The translations under genes were made by a program, and so were the position numbers. From positions 868,001 to 932,000 of the forward strand of contig BPGD01000001.1 of NCBI GenBank assembly GCA_026002855.1: a DNA stretch of 64,000 nucleotides. The letters run 5' to 3'. The notes below the pieces were generated by a model. That model was not told the origin of the DNA and searched no databases. It saw only the letters and a program-made list of their open reading frames with translations. Each line of letters begins with the position of its first letter. Position 1 is the stretch's first letter. The stretch comes from Bryobacteraceae bacterium (GTDB lineage: Bacteria > Acidobacteriota > Terriglobia > Bryobacterales > Bryobacteraceae). Shown here piece by piece: positions 15,499 to 25,520 of the stretch.

Positions 15499-16920
15499 TT
15501 AAACCGCTTCGCCGACGCGGTGGAGCTTCATCATGTTGGTGGTGCCGGGGCGGCCGATGGGCTGGCCGGCCACGAAGACAACGGCATCGCGCGGCTTGAC
15601 GAGGCCGCGCTCGAGCAGCACGCGGTCCATCAGGGCCATCATTTCATCGGTGGAGGAGACGTGCGGCTGGAGAATGGCATGGACCCCATAGACGACGGAG
15701 AGAGAGCGGGCGGGGGCCATGGAGGGCGTGAACGTGAAGATGGGCACGGGCGGGCGGTAGCGCGCCACGAGCCGCGCCGAGGCGCCTGAAGCGGAGAAGA
15801 CAACGATGGCCCGCGCGCCAGCGAGGCGGGCGGCATGGAAAGCGGCGTCGGCGACGATTTCGGCGTGCGTGACGTAATCGCGGGCGGGCAGCTCGCGGAA
15901 GCCGTATTTCCGCAGGGAGAGTTCGGCCTCATGGGCGGTGCGGTCCATCATGCGGACGGCTTCCACCGGGTATTTGCCCACAGACGTTTCGCCGCTGAGC
16001 ATGACGGCGTCCGTGCCGTCATAGATGGCGTTGGCGACGTCGCTGACTTCGGCGCGGGTGGGAAAGGGATTTTCGATCATCGACTCGAGCATCTGAGTCG
16101 CGGTGATGACGAATTTCCCGGCCTTGCGAGCCTGTTCGATGATTGATTTCTGGATGAACGGAACCTTTTCCATCGGGCATTCCACGCCGAGGTCGCCGCG
16201 GGCCACCATGACGCCGTCGGCTTCGGCCAGAATGTCCTTCAGATTTTCCACTGCTTCGGGCTTTTCGATTTTCGCAATGATCGGAATGTTTGCGCCCTTT
16301 TCTTCGAGAAAAAGCCGGAGGCGCAGTATGTCGGACGAGCGCCGGACGAAGCTCAGGGCGACCAGGTCGATGCCTTCTTCGAGGCCGGCCTGGAGGATCT
16401 CCATGTCCCGGCGGGTCAGCGACGGGGTGGAGAGCTGGACTCCTGGCAGGTTGATGCCTTTCTTGTCGCTGATGACGCCGCCGCGGACGACGCGGCAGCG
16501 CGCGCTGACGCCGTCGGATTCGAGCACGCGCAGTTCGAGCGCTCCGTCGGCCAGCAGGACGCGGTCTCCGGGCCGGACATCTTTGGCGAAGTCCTGGTAC
16601 GTGGTGGAGGCGGCCGTCGCATCCCCTTCGATGGGCTCCGTGGTGATGGTGAACTCAGCCCCCTCCTCGAGAACGGCAGATCCGCCCCGGAAGGTGCCAA
16701 GGCGGATTTTCGGTCCTTGCAGGTCCAGCAGGATGCCGATGGGGAAGGGAGCGCCTTCAGATGCCTCGCGGACCGAGCGGATGACCTGCGCGCGCCATTC
16801 CGGCGTCCCGTGGCTCGCGTTCAGCCGGAAGACGTCCGCGCCTGCTTCGATGAGCCGCCGGATCATGTCCGGCGATTCGGTGGCCGGGCCAAGAGTGGCG
16901 ATGATTTTTGTGTTTGTCAT
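15499..16920 (-). CDS. pyk: pyruvate kinase
   Basis: A 473-residue full-length enzyme converting phosphoenolpyruvate and ADP to pyruvate and ATP, the last step of glycolysis. It starts [14 protein letters not shown] with the [11 protein letters not shown] substrate loop. The active-site segment [14 protein letters not shown] (catalytic Lys) and [12 protein letters not shown] follow, then [31 protein letters not shown]. The C-terminal regulatory domain is complete through GRPGTTN. It is divergent from uppP with a 44-base shared upstream region. Confidence 0.96.
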   Translation of the reverse strand: MTNTKIIATLGPATESPDMIRRLIEAGADVFRLNASHGTPEWRAQVIRSVREASEGAPFPIGILLDLQGPKIRLGTFRGGSAVLEEGAEFTITTEPIEGDATAASTTYQDFAKDVRPGDRVLLADGALELRVLESDGVSARCRVVRGGVISDKKGINLPGVQLSTPSLTRRDMEILQAGLEEGIDLVALSFVRRSSDILRLRLFLEEKGANIPIIAKIEKPEAVENLKDILAEADGVMVARGDLGVECPMEKVPFIQKSIIEQARKAGKFVITATQMLESMIENPFPTRAEVSDVANAIYDGTDAVMLSGETSVGKYPVEAVRMMDRTAHEAELSLRKYGFRELPARDYVTHAEIVADAAFHAARLAGARAIVVFSASGASARLVARYRPPVPIFTFTPSMAPARSLSVVYGVHAILQPHVSSTDEMMALMDRVLLERGLVKPRDAVVFVAGQPIGRPGTTNMMKLHRVGEAV

Positions 16921-16964
16921 ACAAGACGCGGCCGCGCCTGCGCTACCATGAGTCTTTCTCCATT

Positions 16965-17783
16965 ATGCCCATCCACCAGGCCATTCTACTTGCGGTGATC
17001 CAGGGCCTCACCGAATTCCTTCCCATCAGCAGTTCGGCGCATCTGGCGCTGGCCCCCTGGCTGCTGGGCTGGAAAGACCAGGGACTCGCCTTCGACATTG
17101 CGCTGCATTTCGGCACGCTGCTCGCCGTGCTGCTGTATTTCGCCGGGGACTGGTACCGGATCGTCCGTGCGGGGCTGGGCCTTGGCGGAGATGATGAAAC
17201 CTTTCCCCGGCCCATGTTGTGGATGCTGGCCGCGGGCACGATTCCGGTGGGCGTGGCCGGGCTGCTTTTGAAGCACGCGGCGGAGACGGTGTTCCGAACG
17301 CCCTGGGTGATTGGCACGATGCTGATCGTGGTGGGCGTGCTGATGGGCTGGGCGGAGCGAAGAGCCCGGCTTGGACGCCAGATCCGCAGCATCACCTGGA
17401 CGGACGCGATGACGATCGGGGCGGCGCAGGCGCTGGCGGTGGTTCCGGGCACTTCGCGCAGCGGCATCACGCTGGTGGCCGGGCTGTTCCGCGGGCTGGA
17501 TCGCGCGACCGCGGCGCGGTTTTCATTCCTGCTGGGGACGCCCGCCATCGCCGCGGCCGCGGCCGACGCCTTTCTGGACCTGCACCGCGCGGGCGGCATC
17601 CCGGCCGGCGAGCGCGCGCTGTTTTTCTCCGCGATGGCGGTCAGCGCGGCCACCGGCTGCGCGGTGATTGCCTGGTTCCTGCGGTTCCTCCGGCAGCGGA
17701 CGCTGAAATTCTTTGTTGCATACCGGATTGTTTTTGGTATACTCATTTTCGCTCTGGCTTTTTTCCGCCGGCTGGCGGAATGA
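16965..17783 (+). CDS. uppP: undecaprenyl-diphosphatase
   Basis: 272 residues, multi-span. It dephosphorylates undecaprenyl diphosphate to recycle the lipid carrier for peptidoglycan and other envelope polymers. Family signatures are [15 protein letters not shown] near the N-terminus and VPGTSRSG near residue 160. The ATG at 16965 gives the usual BacA/UppP N-terminus; the open frame upstream to 16908 overlaps pyk and is unlikely to be used. The TGA overlaps the ftsK ATG (ATGA), so the two are probably co-translated. Confidence 0.95.
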   Translation: MPIHQAILLAVIQGLTEFLPISSSAHLALAPWLLGWKDQGLAFDIALHFGTLLAVLLYFAGDWYRIVRAGLGLGGDDETFPRPMLWMLAAGTIPVGVAGLLLKHAAETVFRTPWVIGTMLIVVGVLMGWAERRARLGRQIRSITWTDAMTIGAAQALAVVPGTSRSGITLVAGLFRGLDRATAARFSFLLGTPAIAAAAADAFLDLHRAGGIPAGERALFFSAMAVSAATGCAVIAWFLRFLRQRTLKFFVAYRIVFGILIFALAFFRRLAE

Positions 17784-20176
17784 ACACGATTCAGCCCGCA
17801 CCTCCTGCGCGACTGCGCGAACTGGCAGGGATTGTCCTGCTGTTTTTCGCCCTGGCGCTGCTGTTTGCGCTGGCCTCCTTTGATCCTTTTGATCCGTCGT
17901 GGAACACGGCGACCGGCCGGCATCCGGCCGCGAACCAGATTGGCGTGGCCGGCGCCTGGGCGGCGGACTTCCTGTTTCAGTCGATCGGATATGCCGCCTG
18001 GCTGTTGCCGCCGCTGATGATCTGGGCCGGCATCCGGCGGCTGCGGCGCAGGCCCGGCGGCGCGCCGCTCGTACGGCTGACGGGCTACGGGTTGCTGGCG
18101 CTGTCGGTGGCCGCGGGGCTAGAGCTGGCGCGGGTCCAGAATCCGCTGGCTCATTCTTTCACCGTAGGCGGGCTGTTCGGGTTTCTCATCGCCAGCTCGC
18201 TGGAGTCGGTGCTGAACCGGCCCGGCACGGCGATCCTGCTGGCGCTGGCAGTGGTGCTTTCGATCTACCTGGTCTCGTCGTTTTCCGTGGAGAGCCTGGC
18301 TTCCGCGCTGGAGACGCGGGTGGCGCCCTTCCTGCCGCGCTGGCGGCGGAGACCGCGCGCGACCGGGACGACGGCCGAAGAAATTCCGGAAGCTCATCCG
18401 GAACCGCCCCGGCGCGCGGCTGCCGCGGTTGCGGCCGCGTCCGTGGCACTGACGCCGAACGGGCTCCAGGCTGATCTGGACGCCATGGCCGAACGCGAGC
18501 CGGAACCGCTGGCCGTGGCCGCAGGCGCAGCGGCTCAGGCGCCGCCCTTCGTGGCGGACTCCGAACCGCCGGCCACGGATGACGACATTCCGATCCACGA
18601 GCTGGAAGAACCCGAGCCGCCGCGGCGCCGGAGCGAACCCGCCGAGCGTGAGGACGCGCCCCGCCGCGCGTCTTTCCGACTGCCGCCCACGCGGCTGCTG
18701 AACCCGCCGCCGGAGCGAGAGGGCTACGACTCAGAGGAGCTGAAGGAGATTGCGGCGCGCATCCGCAGCAAGCTGGAAGAGTTCAACGTCTACGGCAACG
18801 TCGTCCAGATCAATCCCGGCCCGGTGGTGACGACGTTCGAGTTCAAGCCCGACGCAGGCGTGAAGATCTCGAAGATCACCACGTTGAGCGAGGACCTGTG
18901 CCTGGGCCTTCAGGCCGAGTCAATCCTGATCGAGCGCATTCCGGGCAAACCGACCGTGGGCATCGAAGTGCCGAACCAGCGGCGCGAGACGATCAGCCTG
19001 CGGCAGATCCTCGAAAGCGACGACTTCATCGACTCGCCGTCGCGGCTCACGATCGCGATGGGCAAGGACATCCAGGGCCGCATTCGCGTGGCCGAGCTCG
19101 ACAAGATGCCGCACCTTCTGATTGCCGGCTCCACCGGCAGCGGCAAGAGCGTGATGCTGAACACGCTCATCATGAGCGTGCTGTACAAGTCCACGCCCGA
19201 CGAGGTGCGGATGATCCTGATTGACCCGAAACGGGTGGAGCTCGGCATCTATGACGGGATTCCGCACCTGCTGACGCCGGTGATCATCGAGCCGAAGAAG
19301 GCAGTGAACGCGCTGCGCAACGCGGTGCTCGAAATGGAGCGGAGGCTGAAGCTGCTGGCCGCCTATGGCGCGCGCAACATCGAGCAGTTCAACCGCAAGG
19401 TGCGCGAGCTGAACCAGCGGCCGCTGTCGCTGTTTGACGAGCAGCAGGGCGCCGAGGCGGCCGAGCGGGAGCAACCGCTGCCCTACATCCTGATCGTGAT
19501 CGACGAGCTGGCGGACCTGATGATGCTGGAGCGGGCCGGCGTGGAAGAAAGCGTGATCCGGCTGGCGCAGATGGCGCGCGCGGTGGGCATGCACCTGGTG
19601 CTGGCCACGCAGCGGCCGAGCGTGGACGTGATCACCGGGCTGATCAAGGCGAACTTCCCGGCGCGGATCAGCTTCCGCGTGGCGACGCGAGTGGACTCGC
19701 GCACGGTGCTCGACGTGATGGGCGCCGAGCATCTGCTGGGCAAGGGCGACATGCTGTTCCTGCCGCCGGGCTCGTCGCGGCTGGTGCGCATTCACGGGGC
19801 GTTCGTCACCGAGAGCGAGATCACGCAGGTGGTGGATTTCTGGCGCAAGCAGGCCGAGCCGGACTACGATCCGAGCTTCCTGATCGCGCCGCGGGAAGAG
19901 GACGACGAAGCCGGCGGCGAGCCGGAGGAAGAGTACGACGACCCGCTTTATGTGGAGGCGGTGCGGGTGGTGTGCTCGGTGGGCAAGGCCTCGACGTCGA
20001 TCCTGCAACGCCGTCTTCGCGTGGGTTACGGCCGCGCCGCCCGCCTGCTGGACCGGATGGAGCGCGAGGGCATCATCGGCCCGCCTGACGGGTCGCGTCC
20101 TCGCGACGTGCTGCGGCGGCCGGACTGGCTGGATGGCGACGGCGGCGCCGCCACGGGACCGGCCCGCAGGACATAG
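17780..20176 (+). CDS. ftsK: DNA translocase FtsK/SpoIIIE
   Basis: About 798 residues. An N-terminal membrane domain with about four helices (residues 10-170) and a Pro/Glu/Ala-rich linker (~190-310) precede the RecA-like motor. Walker A is AGSTGSGKS near 450, followed by [21 protein letters not shown], Walker [13 protein letters not shown] and [19 protein letters not shown]. The C-terminal gamma winged helix ([24 protein letters not shown]) reads KOPS-type polarity sequences. It pumps chromosome termini through the division septum and activates XerCD. The start at 17780 is set by the ATGA overlap with uppP; upstream frame is uppP antiphase. A strong terminator follows. Confidence 0.95.
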   Translation: MNTIQPAPPARLRELAGIVLLFFALALLFALASFDPFDPSWNTATGRHPAANQIGVAGAWAADFLFQSIGYAAWLLPPLMIWAGIRRLRRRPGGAPLVRLTGYGLLALSVAAGLELARVQNPLAHSFTVGGLFGFLIASSLESVLNRPGTAILLALAVVLSIYLVSSFSVESLASALETRVAPFLPRWRRRPRATGTTAEEIPEAHPEPPRRAAAAVAAASVALTPNGLQADLDAMAEREPEPLAVAAGAAAQAPPFVADSEPPATDDDIPIHELEEPEPPRRRSEPAEREDAPRRASFRLPPTRLLNPPPEREGYDSEELKEIAARIRSKLEEFNVYGNVVQINPGPVVTTFEFKPDAGVKISKITTLSEDLCLGLQAESILIERIPGKPTVGIEVPNQRRETISLRQILESDDFIDSPSRLTIAMGKDIQGRIRVAELDKMPHLLIAGSTGSGKSVMLNTLIMSVLYKSTPDEVRMILIDPKRVELGIYDGIPHLLTPVIIEPKKAVNALRNAVLEMERRLKLLAAYGARNIEQFNRKVRELNQRPLSLFDEQQGAEAAEREQPLPYILIVIDELADLMMLERAGVEESVIRLAQMARAVGMHLVLATQRPSVDVITGLIKANFPARISFRVATRVDSRTVLDVMGAEHLLGKGDMLFLPPGSSRLVRIHGAFVTESEITQVVDFWRKQAEPDYDPSFLIAPREEDDEAGGEPEEEYDDPLYVEAVRVVCSVGKASTSILQRRLRVGYGRAARLLDRMEREGIIGPPDGSRPRDVLRRPDWLDGDGGAATGPARRT

Positions 20177-20198
20177 GTTTTGCGCTGAAACGCTTCCC

Positions 20199-20241
20199 CC
20201 CTCGGGGACCGAACCTGAGCCCGGTCCCCGAGGGCTTTTTT
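20199..20241 (+). terminator. intrinsic terminator of the uppP-ftsK transcript
   Basis: CCCTCGGGGACCG (20199-20211) pairs perfectly with CGGTCCCCGAGGG (20222-20234) across a 10-base loop, then a C and six T residues. At 13 bp this is the clearest rho-independent terminator in the window. It lies 22 bases after the ftsK stop and before the convergent permease gene. Confidence 0.93.
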
Positions 20242-20248
20242 GTATAAA

Positions 20249-22003
20249 TCATTTTTCGTCGCTTTTGTTTTGGCTGGCCAGCTCCGCACGGGAAACGCGT
20301 TCGCCCTTGAGGAACACGCTGTGGATGCGGTTCAGCGCGCCGATGTCCTCCAGCGGGTTGCCATCGACGAGCAGCAGGGTGGCCTCGCAGCCTTCGCGGA
20401 CGCAGCCGAGCCGCCCCTGCGCGCCGAGGCGCGCGGCAGCGCCCGCCGTGGCGGCCTCGAGCGCCCGGGGCGCGGGCACGCCCGCCTGGGTCCAGAGCGT
20501 GAGTTCATGAACCAGGGCCGGCCCAGGCAGGCCCAGCGGGCCGGCGGCGGCGCCCGCCGGGGCCGGCAGCTCGCCGCTCTGCCACAGGGCGCGGAGCCGC
20601 TCGCGGGCGGCCTGAAAGAGTTCCGGCTGTGCTGGCCGCCGGGCCGCATTTGTGGCCAGCCCCTGGAGCCATCCGGGCGCATAGAACTGCTGGGCAAGGT
20701 CGCCGGCGAGGATGGAAGTGTCGCCCGAGGCTGCCTGTGCAGCGGCCAGGCTGATGGCGGGCGGAGACATTGCGAAGAAGATTTCCGGGCCCAGCAGTTC
20801 GCCGTCATCGACACGGCGCTTCAGGGCCAGAACGGCACCGCGGGCGTCCGGCGTGACGACGATGGCGCCGACGCCGCAGTAAACGTAGCTGGCCAGCCCG
20901 CGGTCCTCGCCGGCATTGTCGGCCGGCAGGACCGCCCCGGAATCAATCAGCGCGGGCAGCAGCGTCCGCCCCCCGGCTTCGAGCGTCTCGGCGCGAAGCT
21001 CTTTGGGGGAAGGCGCCGACCCGTTGAAGACGCGCTCGATGCGTCCGTTGCGGACGAGCACGGCGCCGCGTTCCATCACCGGGCCGCTGCCCGGGAAGAT
21101 GCGCGCGTCGCGAATCAGCCAGCTCTGTGAACGGCGCGACTGCCGCTCCAGGATCCTCATCTTGCGCTGGCTGTCCTCGCTTCGCAGTTGCCAGGCGCCG
21201 ATGGCAATGAAAGGCAGCAGCACGGCCGCCAGCCAGAGCTTGGCCGCGGGGCGGATTTTTTCTTCCTTCTCCCAGCGGAAGAGCTTCAGGCTGATGAGGA
21301 AGCCGGCGGCGGCGGCCAGCAGCATGGCGCCGATGGCGGCCCGGTTGTCCCAGGCCGTCTCGCCGCGCACAAGGATCCCCTGCGTGCCGAGGTAGAGGTG
21401 CGTGGCCGGGAGGAACTGGGCCAGCTTCTGGAGCCATGCCGGCAGGATGTGCAGCGGAACGGTAGCGCCGGACAGCAGCAGCAGTGGCATGTAGAAAAGC
21501 TGGGCGATGATCTGGCTTTCCTGCATGCTGTTCACGACGGAGGCGATGATCAGCCCCATGGCGCGGAAGGCGAGCACGCCCGCGGTGACCACCACGAGCA
21601 GCGAAAAGACGTTGCTCGGGACCTGCCAGCCATAGCGCCACTTCGCAAGCAGGATGAACAGAAACACCGACGGCAGGAACAGGGCCCAGCCCGTCACCAG
21701 CGACGCCGCCAGGATGGGCGCGGGCGTGATCGGCGCCACCTTGAAGCGGCGCAGAATGCCGGCCTCGCGGTCCATGGTGGCGCGGATGCCTCCCCCGAAA
21801 AAGCCCGTGCCGAGGACGCCGAAAATAATGACCATGCTGACCACCTGGGACATGGCGCCCGGATTGGTGCCCGCTCCAAGTCCCTCGCTGAAGGCGATGA
21901 AGAACAGCAGCGGCATCAGGTAATTGAAGAACAGCACGACGCGGTCGCGGGAGGTCAGCAACAGCGTGATCCTGAGATAGGCGAGATATGCTCTGAGCCG
22001 CAC
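20249..22003 (-). CDS. ABC-2 permease fused to a degenerate amidohydrolase domain
   Basis: About 584 residues in one frame. Residues ~1-250 are an ABC-2 type exporter permease with six helices (FFNYLMPLLFFIAFSEG, MGLIIASVVNSMQESQIIAQLFYMPLLLLSG). A further helix (~275-295, LWLAAVLLPFIAIGAW) leads into a C-terminal half with amidohydrolase layout: LIRDARIFPGSGPVMERGAVLVRNGRIE, then GRTLLPALIDSG, and the closing AGVPAPRALEAATAGAAARLG...LLVDGNPLEDI. The metal ligands are gone: the HxH after PALID is replaced by SGAV and no downstream His/Asp set is evident. The extra helix would place this domain outside the membrane, opposite the ATPase. The GTG at 22003 starts 2 bases after the ATPase stop. 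Confidence 0.82.
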   Translation of the reverse strand: MRLRAYLAYLRITLLLTSRDRVVLFFNYLMPLLFFIAFSEGLGAGTNPGAMSQVVSMVIIFGVLGTGFFGGGIRATMDREAGILRRFKVAPITPAPILAASLVTGWALFLPSVFLFILLAKWRYGWQVPSNVFSLLVVVTAGVLAFRAMGLIIASVVNSMQESQIIAQLFYMPLLLLSGATVPLHILPAWLQKLAQFLPATHLYLGTQGILVRGETAWDNRAAIGAMLLAAAAGFLISLKLFRWEKEEKIRPAAKLWLAAVLLPFIAIGAWQLRSEDSQRKMRILERQSRRSQSWLIRDARIFPGSGPVMERGAVLVRNGRIERVFNGSAPSPKELRAETLEAGGRTLLPALIDSGAVLPADNAGEDRGLASYVYCGVGAIVVTPDARGAVLALKRRVDDGELLGPEIFFAMSPPAISLAAAQAASGDTSILAGDLAQQFYAPGWLQGLATNAARRPAQPELFQAARERLRALWQSGELPAPAGAAAGPLGLPGPALVHELTLWTQAGVPAPRALEAATAGAAARLGAQGRLGCVREGCEATLLLVDGNPLEDIGALNRIHSVFLKGERVSRAELASQNKSDEK

Positions 22004-22005
22004 GG

Positions 22006-22935
22006 TCAGTCCCTCAGCGTCTTGCCGGTAAGTTCGAGGAAGACGTCTTCCAGGGTGGGCCGGCGAATATGGAGGTCTTCGATTTCGACGCCCGCCCCTT
22101 CGAGCCACCTGACCAGCTCGACGATGAAGCGGGCCGGATTTTCGGCGGCGGCCGTGAGTCTCCGTCGGCCGTCGGCGAAGGCGATGGCGGCGGCGTTGTT
22201 CCAGGCATCCGGCAGCTCCTCTGGCATCGGCTGCACGGTGGCCGCCTCGACGCGCGCGTGGCCAAGCACGCGCTGCTGAAGTTCGCGGGGGCTGCCAAGG
22301 GCGACGATGCGTCCTTCGTCGATGATCGCCACGCGGTCGCAAAGCCGCTCGGCTTCTTCGATGTAGTGGGTGGTGAGAAGCACGGTCCGGCTCTGTTCGC
22401 GGAGGCGTCCGATGAGGGAGTGAATTTCGAGCCGGACCTGCGGGTCGAGCCCGGTGGTCGGTTCGTCCAGGAAGATCAGCTCCGGCTCGTTGACCAGCGC
22501 CAGCGCCAGCGCGAGCCGCTGTTTCTGCCCGCCGGAGAGCGTGCTGTAAAAGGCGTGGCGCTTGTCCCAGAGCTGAAGACGGCGGAGCAGGTTTTCAATG
22601 TCGGCGGAGCGCGAATAGAAGGACGCGAACAGCTCGGCGGCTTCGCTCACGCGGATCTTTTCGGGCAGATTGGTGGCCTGCAAGGCGACGCCGACGCGGT
22701 CCTTCACCGCAGCGGTTTCTTTTTCGGGGTCGAAGCCGAGCACGGCGACCTCGCCGGCGGTGCGCTGGCGCAGTCCTTCGAGAATCTCCACGGTGGTCGT
22801 CTTGCCGGCGCCATTGGGGCCGAGCAGGCCGAAGATCTCGCCCTCGGCGACTTCAAAGTCAATGCCCCGCACCGCCTCAAAATCGCCATACTTCTTGCGG
22901 AGTCCGCGAACGGAGATCGCTGTCCGGTCTGGCAT
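22006..22935 (-). CDS. ABC transporter ATP-binding protein
   Basis: About 309 residues of a DrrA/NatA-type exporter ATPase. Walker A is GLLGPNGAGKTT, the Q-loop region is VGVALQATNLPEKI, the signature is LSGGQKQR, Walker B is LIFLDEPTTGLDP and the H-loop is LLTTHY. A C-terminal extension of about 80 residues ends in RRPTLEDVFLELTGKTLRD, usual for this group. The ATG at 22935 is chosen to match the family N-terminus (ISVRGLRKKYGDFEAVRG); it lies 5 bases after the PfpI stop. It pairs with the downstream permease; the exported substrate is unknown. Confidence 0.93.
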   Translation of the reverse strand: MPDRTAISVRGLRKKYGDFEAVRGIDFEVAEGEIFGLLGPNGAGKTTTVEILEGLRQRTAGEVAVLGFDPEKETAAVKDRVGVALQATNLPEKIRVSEAAELFASFYSRSADIENLLRRLQLWDKRHAFYSTLSGGQKQRLALALALVNEPELIFLDEPTTGLDPQVRLEIHSLIGRLREQSRTVLLTTHYIEEAERLCDRVAIIDEGRIVALGSPRELQQRVLGHARVEAATVQPMPEELPDAWNNAAAIAFADGRRRLTAAAENPARFIVELVRWLEGAGVEIEDLHIRRPTLEDVFLELTGKTLRD

Positions 22936-22940
22936 GCCGC

Positions 22941-23465
22941 CTACCCGCGCGTCAGCACCTGCATGCAGGCCTTGAGAAAGGCGGGCAGGTCGTCCGGCTT
23001 GCGCGAGGAAACCATGTTGCCGTCCACCACGACTTCGCTGTCCTCCCAGAGGCCGCCGGCGTTTACGACATCGTCGCGGATGGCGAAAAAGGACGTGCAG
23101 CGCCTGCCGCGCAGCACGTTGGCCGAACACAGGCACCACAGGCCGTGGCAGATGGCGGCGACGAGCTTGCCCTGAGCGTTCAGCTCGGCAATGAAGCGGC
23201 TGGAGGCCGGGTGGCGGCGGATGAAGTCCGGGGCGAAGCCGCCGGGCACGATGACGCCGTCGTAGTCAGCGGCCCGCACGGCTTCATAGGTCTTGTGCGA
23301 GGTGCAGGGATAGCCGGTCTTCGATGGATACGTCTTCGGCGCTTCGGCAGCGACGAAATCGACGCTGGCGCCCGCCTCAATGAGCCGGTAATACGGGTAC
23401 CAGACCTCCATCTCCTGATACTGCTGATCCACAAGAATCGCGACACGCTTCCCGGTGAGATCCAT
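22941..23465 (-). CDS. DJ-1/PfpI family protein
   Basis: 174 residues with the DJ-1/PfpI flavodoxin-like fold. The nucleophile elbow is AAICHGLW (Cys ~107) and an acidic residue in QEMEVWYP could partner it, as in PfpI and YhbO. Members act as intracellular peptidases or, as claimed for YhbO/YajL, in repair of glycated molecules; the sequence does not decide. It heads a tight operon with the ABC ATPase and permease. The ATG lies 7 bases after a TACACT box, so the mRNA may be leaderless. Confidence 0.9.
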   Translation of the reverse strand: MDLTGKRVAILVDQQYQEMEVWYPYYRLIEAGASVDFVAAEAPKTYPSKTGYPCTSHKTYEAVRAADYDGVIVPGGFAPDFIRRHPASSRFIAELNAQGKLVAAICHGLWCLCSANVLRGRRCTSFFAIRDDVVNAGGLWEDSEVVVDGNMVSSRKPDDLPAFLKACMQVLTRG

Positions 23466-23472
23466 ACTTCAC

Positions 23473-23478
23473 AGTGTA
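23473..23478 (-). promoter_or_regulatory. -10-like box, possible leaderless start
   Basis: TACACT read on the minus strand, preceded by GC and ending 7 bases before the PfpI ATG at 23465. Transcription starting 6-8 bases after such a box would put the 5' end at or next to the start codon. No clear -35. Confidence 0.4.
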
Positions 23479-23497
23479 GCGTTCCCTGTCCCGGCCT

Positions 23498-25003
23498 TTA
23501 CCGGTGCACAGGCCCGGCGCGTTTCAGGCGCGGCCTGAGCTGTTCGGGGAAGTCCGCCGCCTTTGAGCGGTCCGGATGGCGCAGATTCATTTGAGGTCCG
23601 CGGTCCGGCTGGAGCGGAATGTACATGCCGCCGGTCTGCTCGAGCACGCGCCAGAGCCGGGCCCGCAGCTCCTCGGCCGTGCGCCGGTGCGCGGGGTCGA
23701 AGATGAGGTTCCGGCTCTCGATCGGGTCTTCTTCAAGGTCGTAGAGTTCGTCGATGTCCCACAGCCCGTGGACGCGCACGAACTTGTGGCGGCGCGTGCG
23801 GAGCGCGTGGACCGTGGGCGTCTGTGGGAAGTTCCGTTCCCAGTAATACTCGTAGAGCAGCTCTTCCCGCCATGGGACGCTTTCGCCGCGCGCCAGCCGG
23901 AGCCAGCTTGTGCCGTCGAGGCCCTGCGGCGGCGTCACGCCGCAGGCTTCGAGCACGGTGGGCATGATGTCCAGGTTGGCGACCATTTCGTTGACGGCGG
24001 TGCCCGCGCGGAACAGCTCCGGACAACGCGCCAGCAGGGGGACGCGCATGGACTCCTCATACGCGGTGCGCTTGTCGATGAGGCCGTGCTCGCCGAAGGC
24101 GAAGCCGTTGTCGCCCATGTAAATCAGGAGCGTCGAATCGAGCTCGCCGCGCGCTTTCAGCGCATCCAGCACGCGGCCGATGCTTTCGTCGACGCCCATC
24201 AGCGTCTCGGCATACCGCTTGTAGTATTCGCCGATGTCGAGATCCGAGTGGTAGGGATATTCGACGCCATGCCAGGAATTGCGCTGGTTCTGGACCCACA
24301 TGGGGCGGCCCTGCGCATATTCACCGGTGGCAGCCATGGTCTTCGGATAGACGAACTGCGCGTCCCGGTACATGCCCTTGTGGCGCGGGGCGGGCTCGAA
24401 CTCGGCATGGACGGCCTTGTGGGAAAGGTAGAGAAAATAAGGCTGATTTTTTGGCAATGAATCCAGCCATTCCATCGCATAATCAGTGAGTTCGTCCGTA
24501 ATATAGCCTTTTTGCGGCACTTTTTTTCCATTGATGTTCAGGCCGCTGGCGCTGGGATTGTACGTGCCCTGGCCGCGGAAGCTGATCCAGTGGTCGAAGC
24601 CTGGCTGCGGGTCATCGCCCTCGTGGCCCATGTGCCATTTGCCGATGAAGGCCGTCTTGTAGCCTGCTTTCTGGAGATACGAAGGGAAGAACACGGTGCC
24701 TTGCGGAATGGCCGTGTTGTTGTCGACGATGCGGTGCCGGTGGGCGTAAACGCCGGTGAGGATGGTGGCGCGGCTTGGGCTGCACAGGGCAGTGGTGACG
24801 AAGGCATTGCGGAAGTGCACGCCTTCGGCGGCGAGCCGGTCCATCTGCGGAGTGCGCAGCCAGGGCTGCGCCTTCATGAAGCCCATCGCGTCCCAGCGAT
24901 GGTCGTCGCTCAGGATGAAGATGACGTTGCGGCGCCTGGCGGCCTGCGCGGTGCCGCGAAGAATGGCCGGAGCTCCGGCCAGGAGTCCGCGTCGGGTGAG
25001 CAT
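23498..25003 (-). CDS. type I sulfatase, Cys-type
   Basis: 501 residues. The N-terminus TRRGLLAGAPAIL resembles a Tat signal. The formylglycine site is CSPSR (~75) in TTALCSPSRATILTG, so the cysteine must be oxidised by a maturase. Metal-binding LSDDHRWD near the N-terminus and GDNGFAFGEHGLIDK near residue 300 complete the alkaline-phosphatase-like active site. The overall length and motifs such as GKWHMGHEG fit exported sulfatases acting on sulfated polysaccharides; exact substrate unknown. A radical SAM maturase for this reaction lies at 39358-40569. Confidence 0.92.
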   Translation of the reverse strand: MLTRRGLLAGAPAILRGTAQAARRRNVIFILSDDHRWDAMGFMKAQPWLRTPQMDRLAAEGVHFRNAFVTTALCSPSRATILTGVYAHRHRIVDNNTAIPQGTVFFPSYLQKAGYKTAFIGKWHMGHEGDDPQPGFDHWISFRGQGTYNPSASGLNINGKKVPQKGYITDELTDYAMEWLDSLPKNQPYFLYLSHKAVHAEFEPAPRHKGMYRDAQFVYPKTMAATGEYAQGRPMWVQNQRNSWHGVEYPYHSDLDIGEYYKRYAETLMGVDESIGRVLDALKARGELDSTLLIYMGDNGFAFGEHGLIDKRTAYEESMRVPLLARCPELFRAGTAVNEMVANLDIMPTVLEACGVTPPQGLDGTSWLRLARGESVPWREELLYEYYWERNFPQTPTVHALRTRRHKFVRVHGLWDIDELYDLEEDPIESRNLIFDPAHRRTAEELRARLWRVLEQTGGMYIPLQPDRGPQMNLRHPDRSKAADFPEQLRPRLKRAGPVHR

Positions 25004-25108
25004 GGAGCGTGCCTCGGCGGGAGAATATCACACCGTGCGCTGTTGCGGCCCGCCAGGAGACCTTTTCAGATCCCCAACTCTGCTGACGGCGATCGACGCC
25101 GTCCCTGC

Positions 25109-25124
25109 TACACTCCGGAGTGTA
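25109..25124 (+). promoter_or_regulatory. perfect 16-bp palindrome containing a -10-like box and touching the ATG
   Basis: TACACTCCGGAGTGTA is an exact palindrome. Its left half is a TACACT box and its last base is the A of the VOC gene's ATG (25124). It could be a -10 element for a leaderless mRNA, an operator for a dimeric repressor, or both. Confidence 0.45.
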
Positions 25125-25501
25125 TGCTCTATACGGGACTGGAGCACACGGCCATCGCCTCGCCGGATCCGCCGCGGCTGGCACAATGGTATGTGGACAA
25201 GCTCGGATTTGTCATCAACTACAGTTACGGCGGCAATTATTTTGTGAAGGCGCCCAACGGAGCGATGCTGGAAATCATCCCCAGCGAGGGCGATCCGTTG
25301 CCGGCGCAGATGAAGACGCCAGGGCTGCGGCATCTGGCGGTGATGGTCTCCGACTTTGACGCCGCCACCGAAGACCTGAAACGGAAGGGCGTGAACATCG
25401 TCGCCGGACCGCTGGATCTTTCCGGCAACCGGCTGCTGTTTTTCACTGACCTGGACGGCAACCTTCTGCACCTGATTGCGCGCCCGGCGCCCCTGCCCTA
25501 G
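25124..25501 (+). CDS. VOC (glyoxalase/dioxygenase) family protein
   Basis: 125 residues with the paired beta-alpha-beta-beta-beta units of the vicinal-oxygen-chelate fold: LEHTAIASPDPPRLAQWYVDKLGFVI and LRHLAVMVSDFDAATEDLKRKGVNIV. Candidate metal ligands are His8, Glu50 (LEIIPSE), His72 and the Asp/Asn near DLDGNLLHLI. VOC members include glyoxalase I, ring-cleaving dioxygenases and antibiotic-binding proteins; a specific role cannot be assigned. It precedes an MFS exporter in the same direction, 19 bases away, perhaps as an operon. Confidence 0.87.
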   Translation: MLYTGLEHTAIASPDPPRLAQWYVDKLGFVINYSYGGNYFVKAPNGAMLEIIPSEGDPLPAQMKTPGLRHLAVMVSDFDAATEDLKRKGVNIVAGPLDLSGNRLLFFTDLDGNLLHLIARPAPLP

Positions 25502-25520
25502 AGAAAGCGCGAAGCACGCC

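Noticed and set aside
17219-17779. Upstream extension of ftsK
   Set aside because: It overlaps uppP in another frame and reads as low-complexity; the ATGA junction at 17780 gives the family N-terminus.
22004-22342. Upstream extension of the permease frame
   Set aside because: It lies inside the ABC ATPase gene in another frame; the GTG right after the ATPase stop gives a normal permease start.
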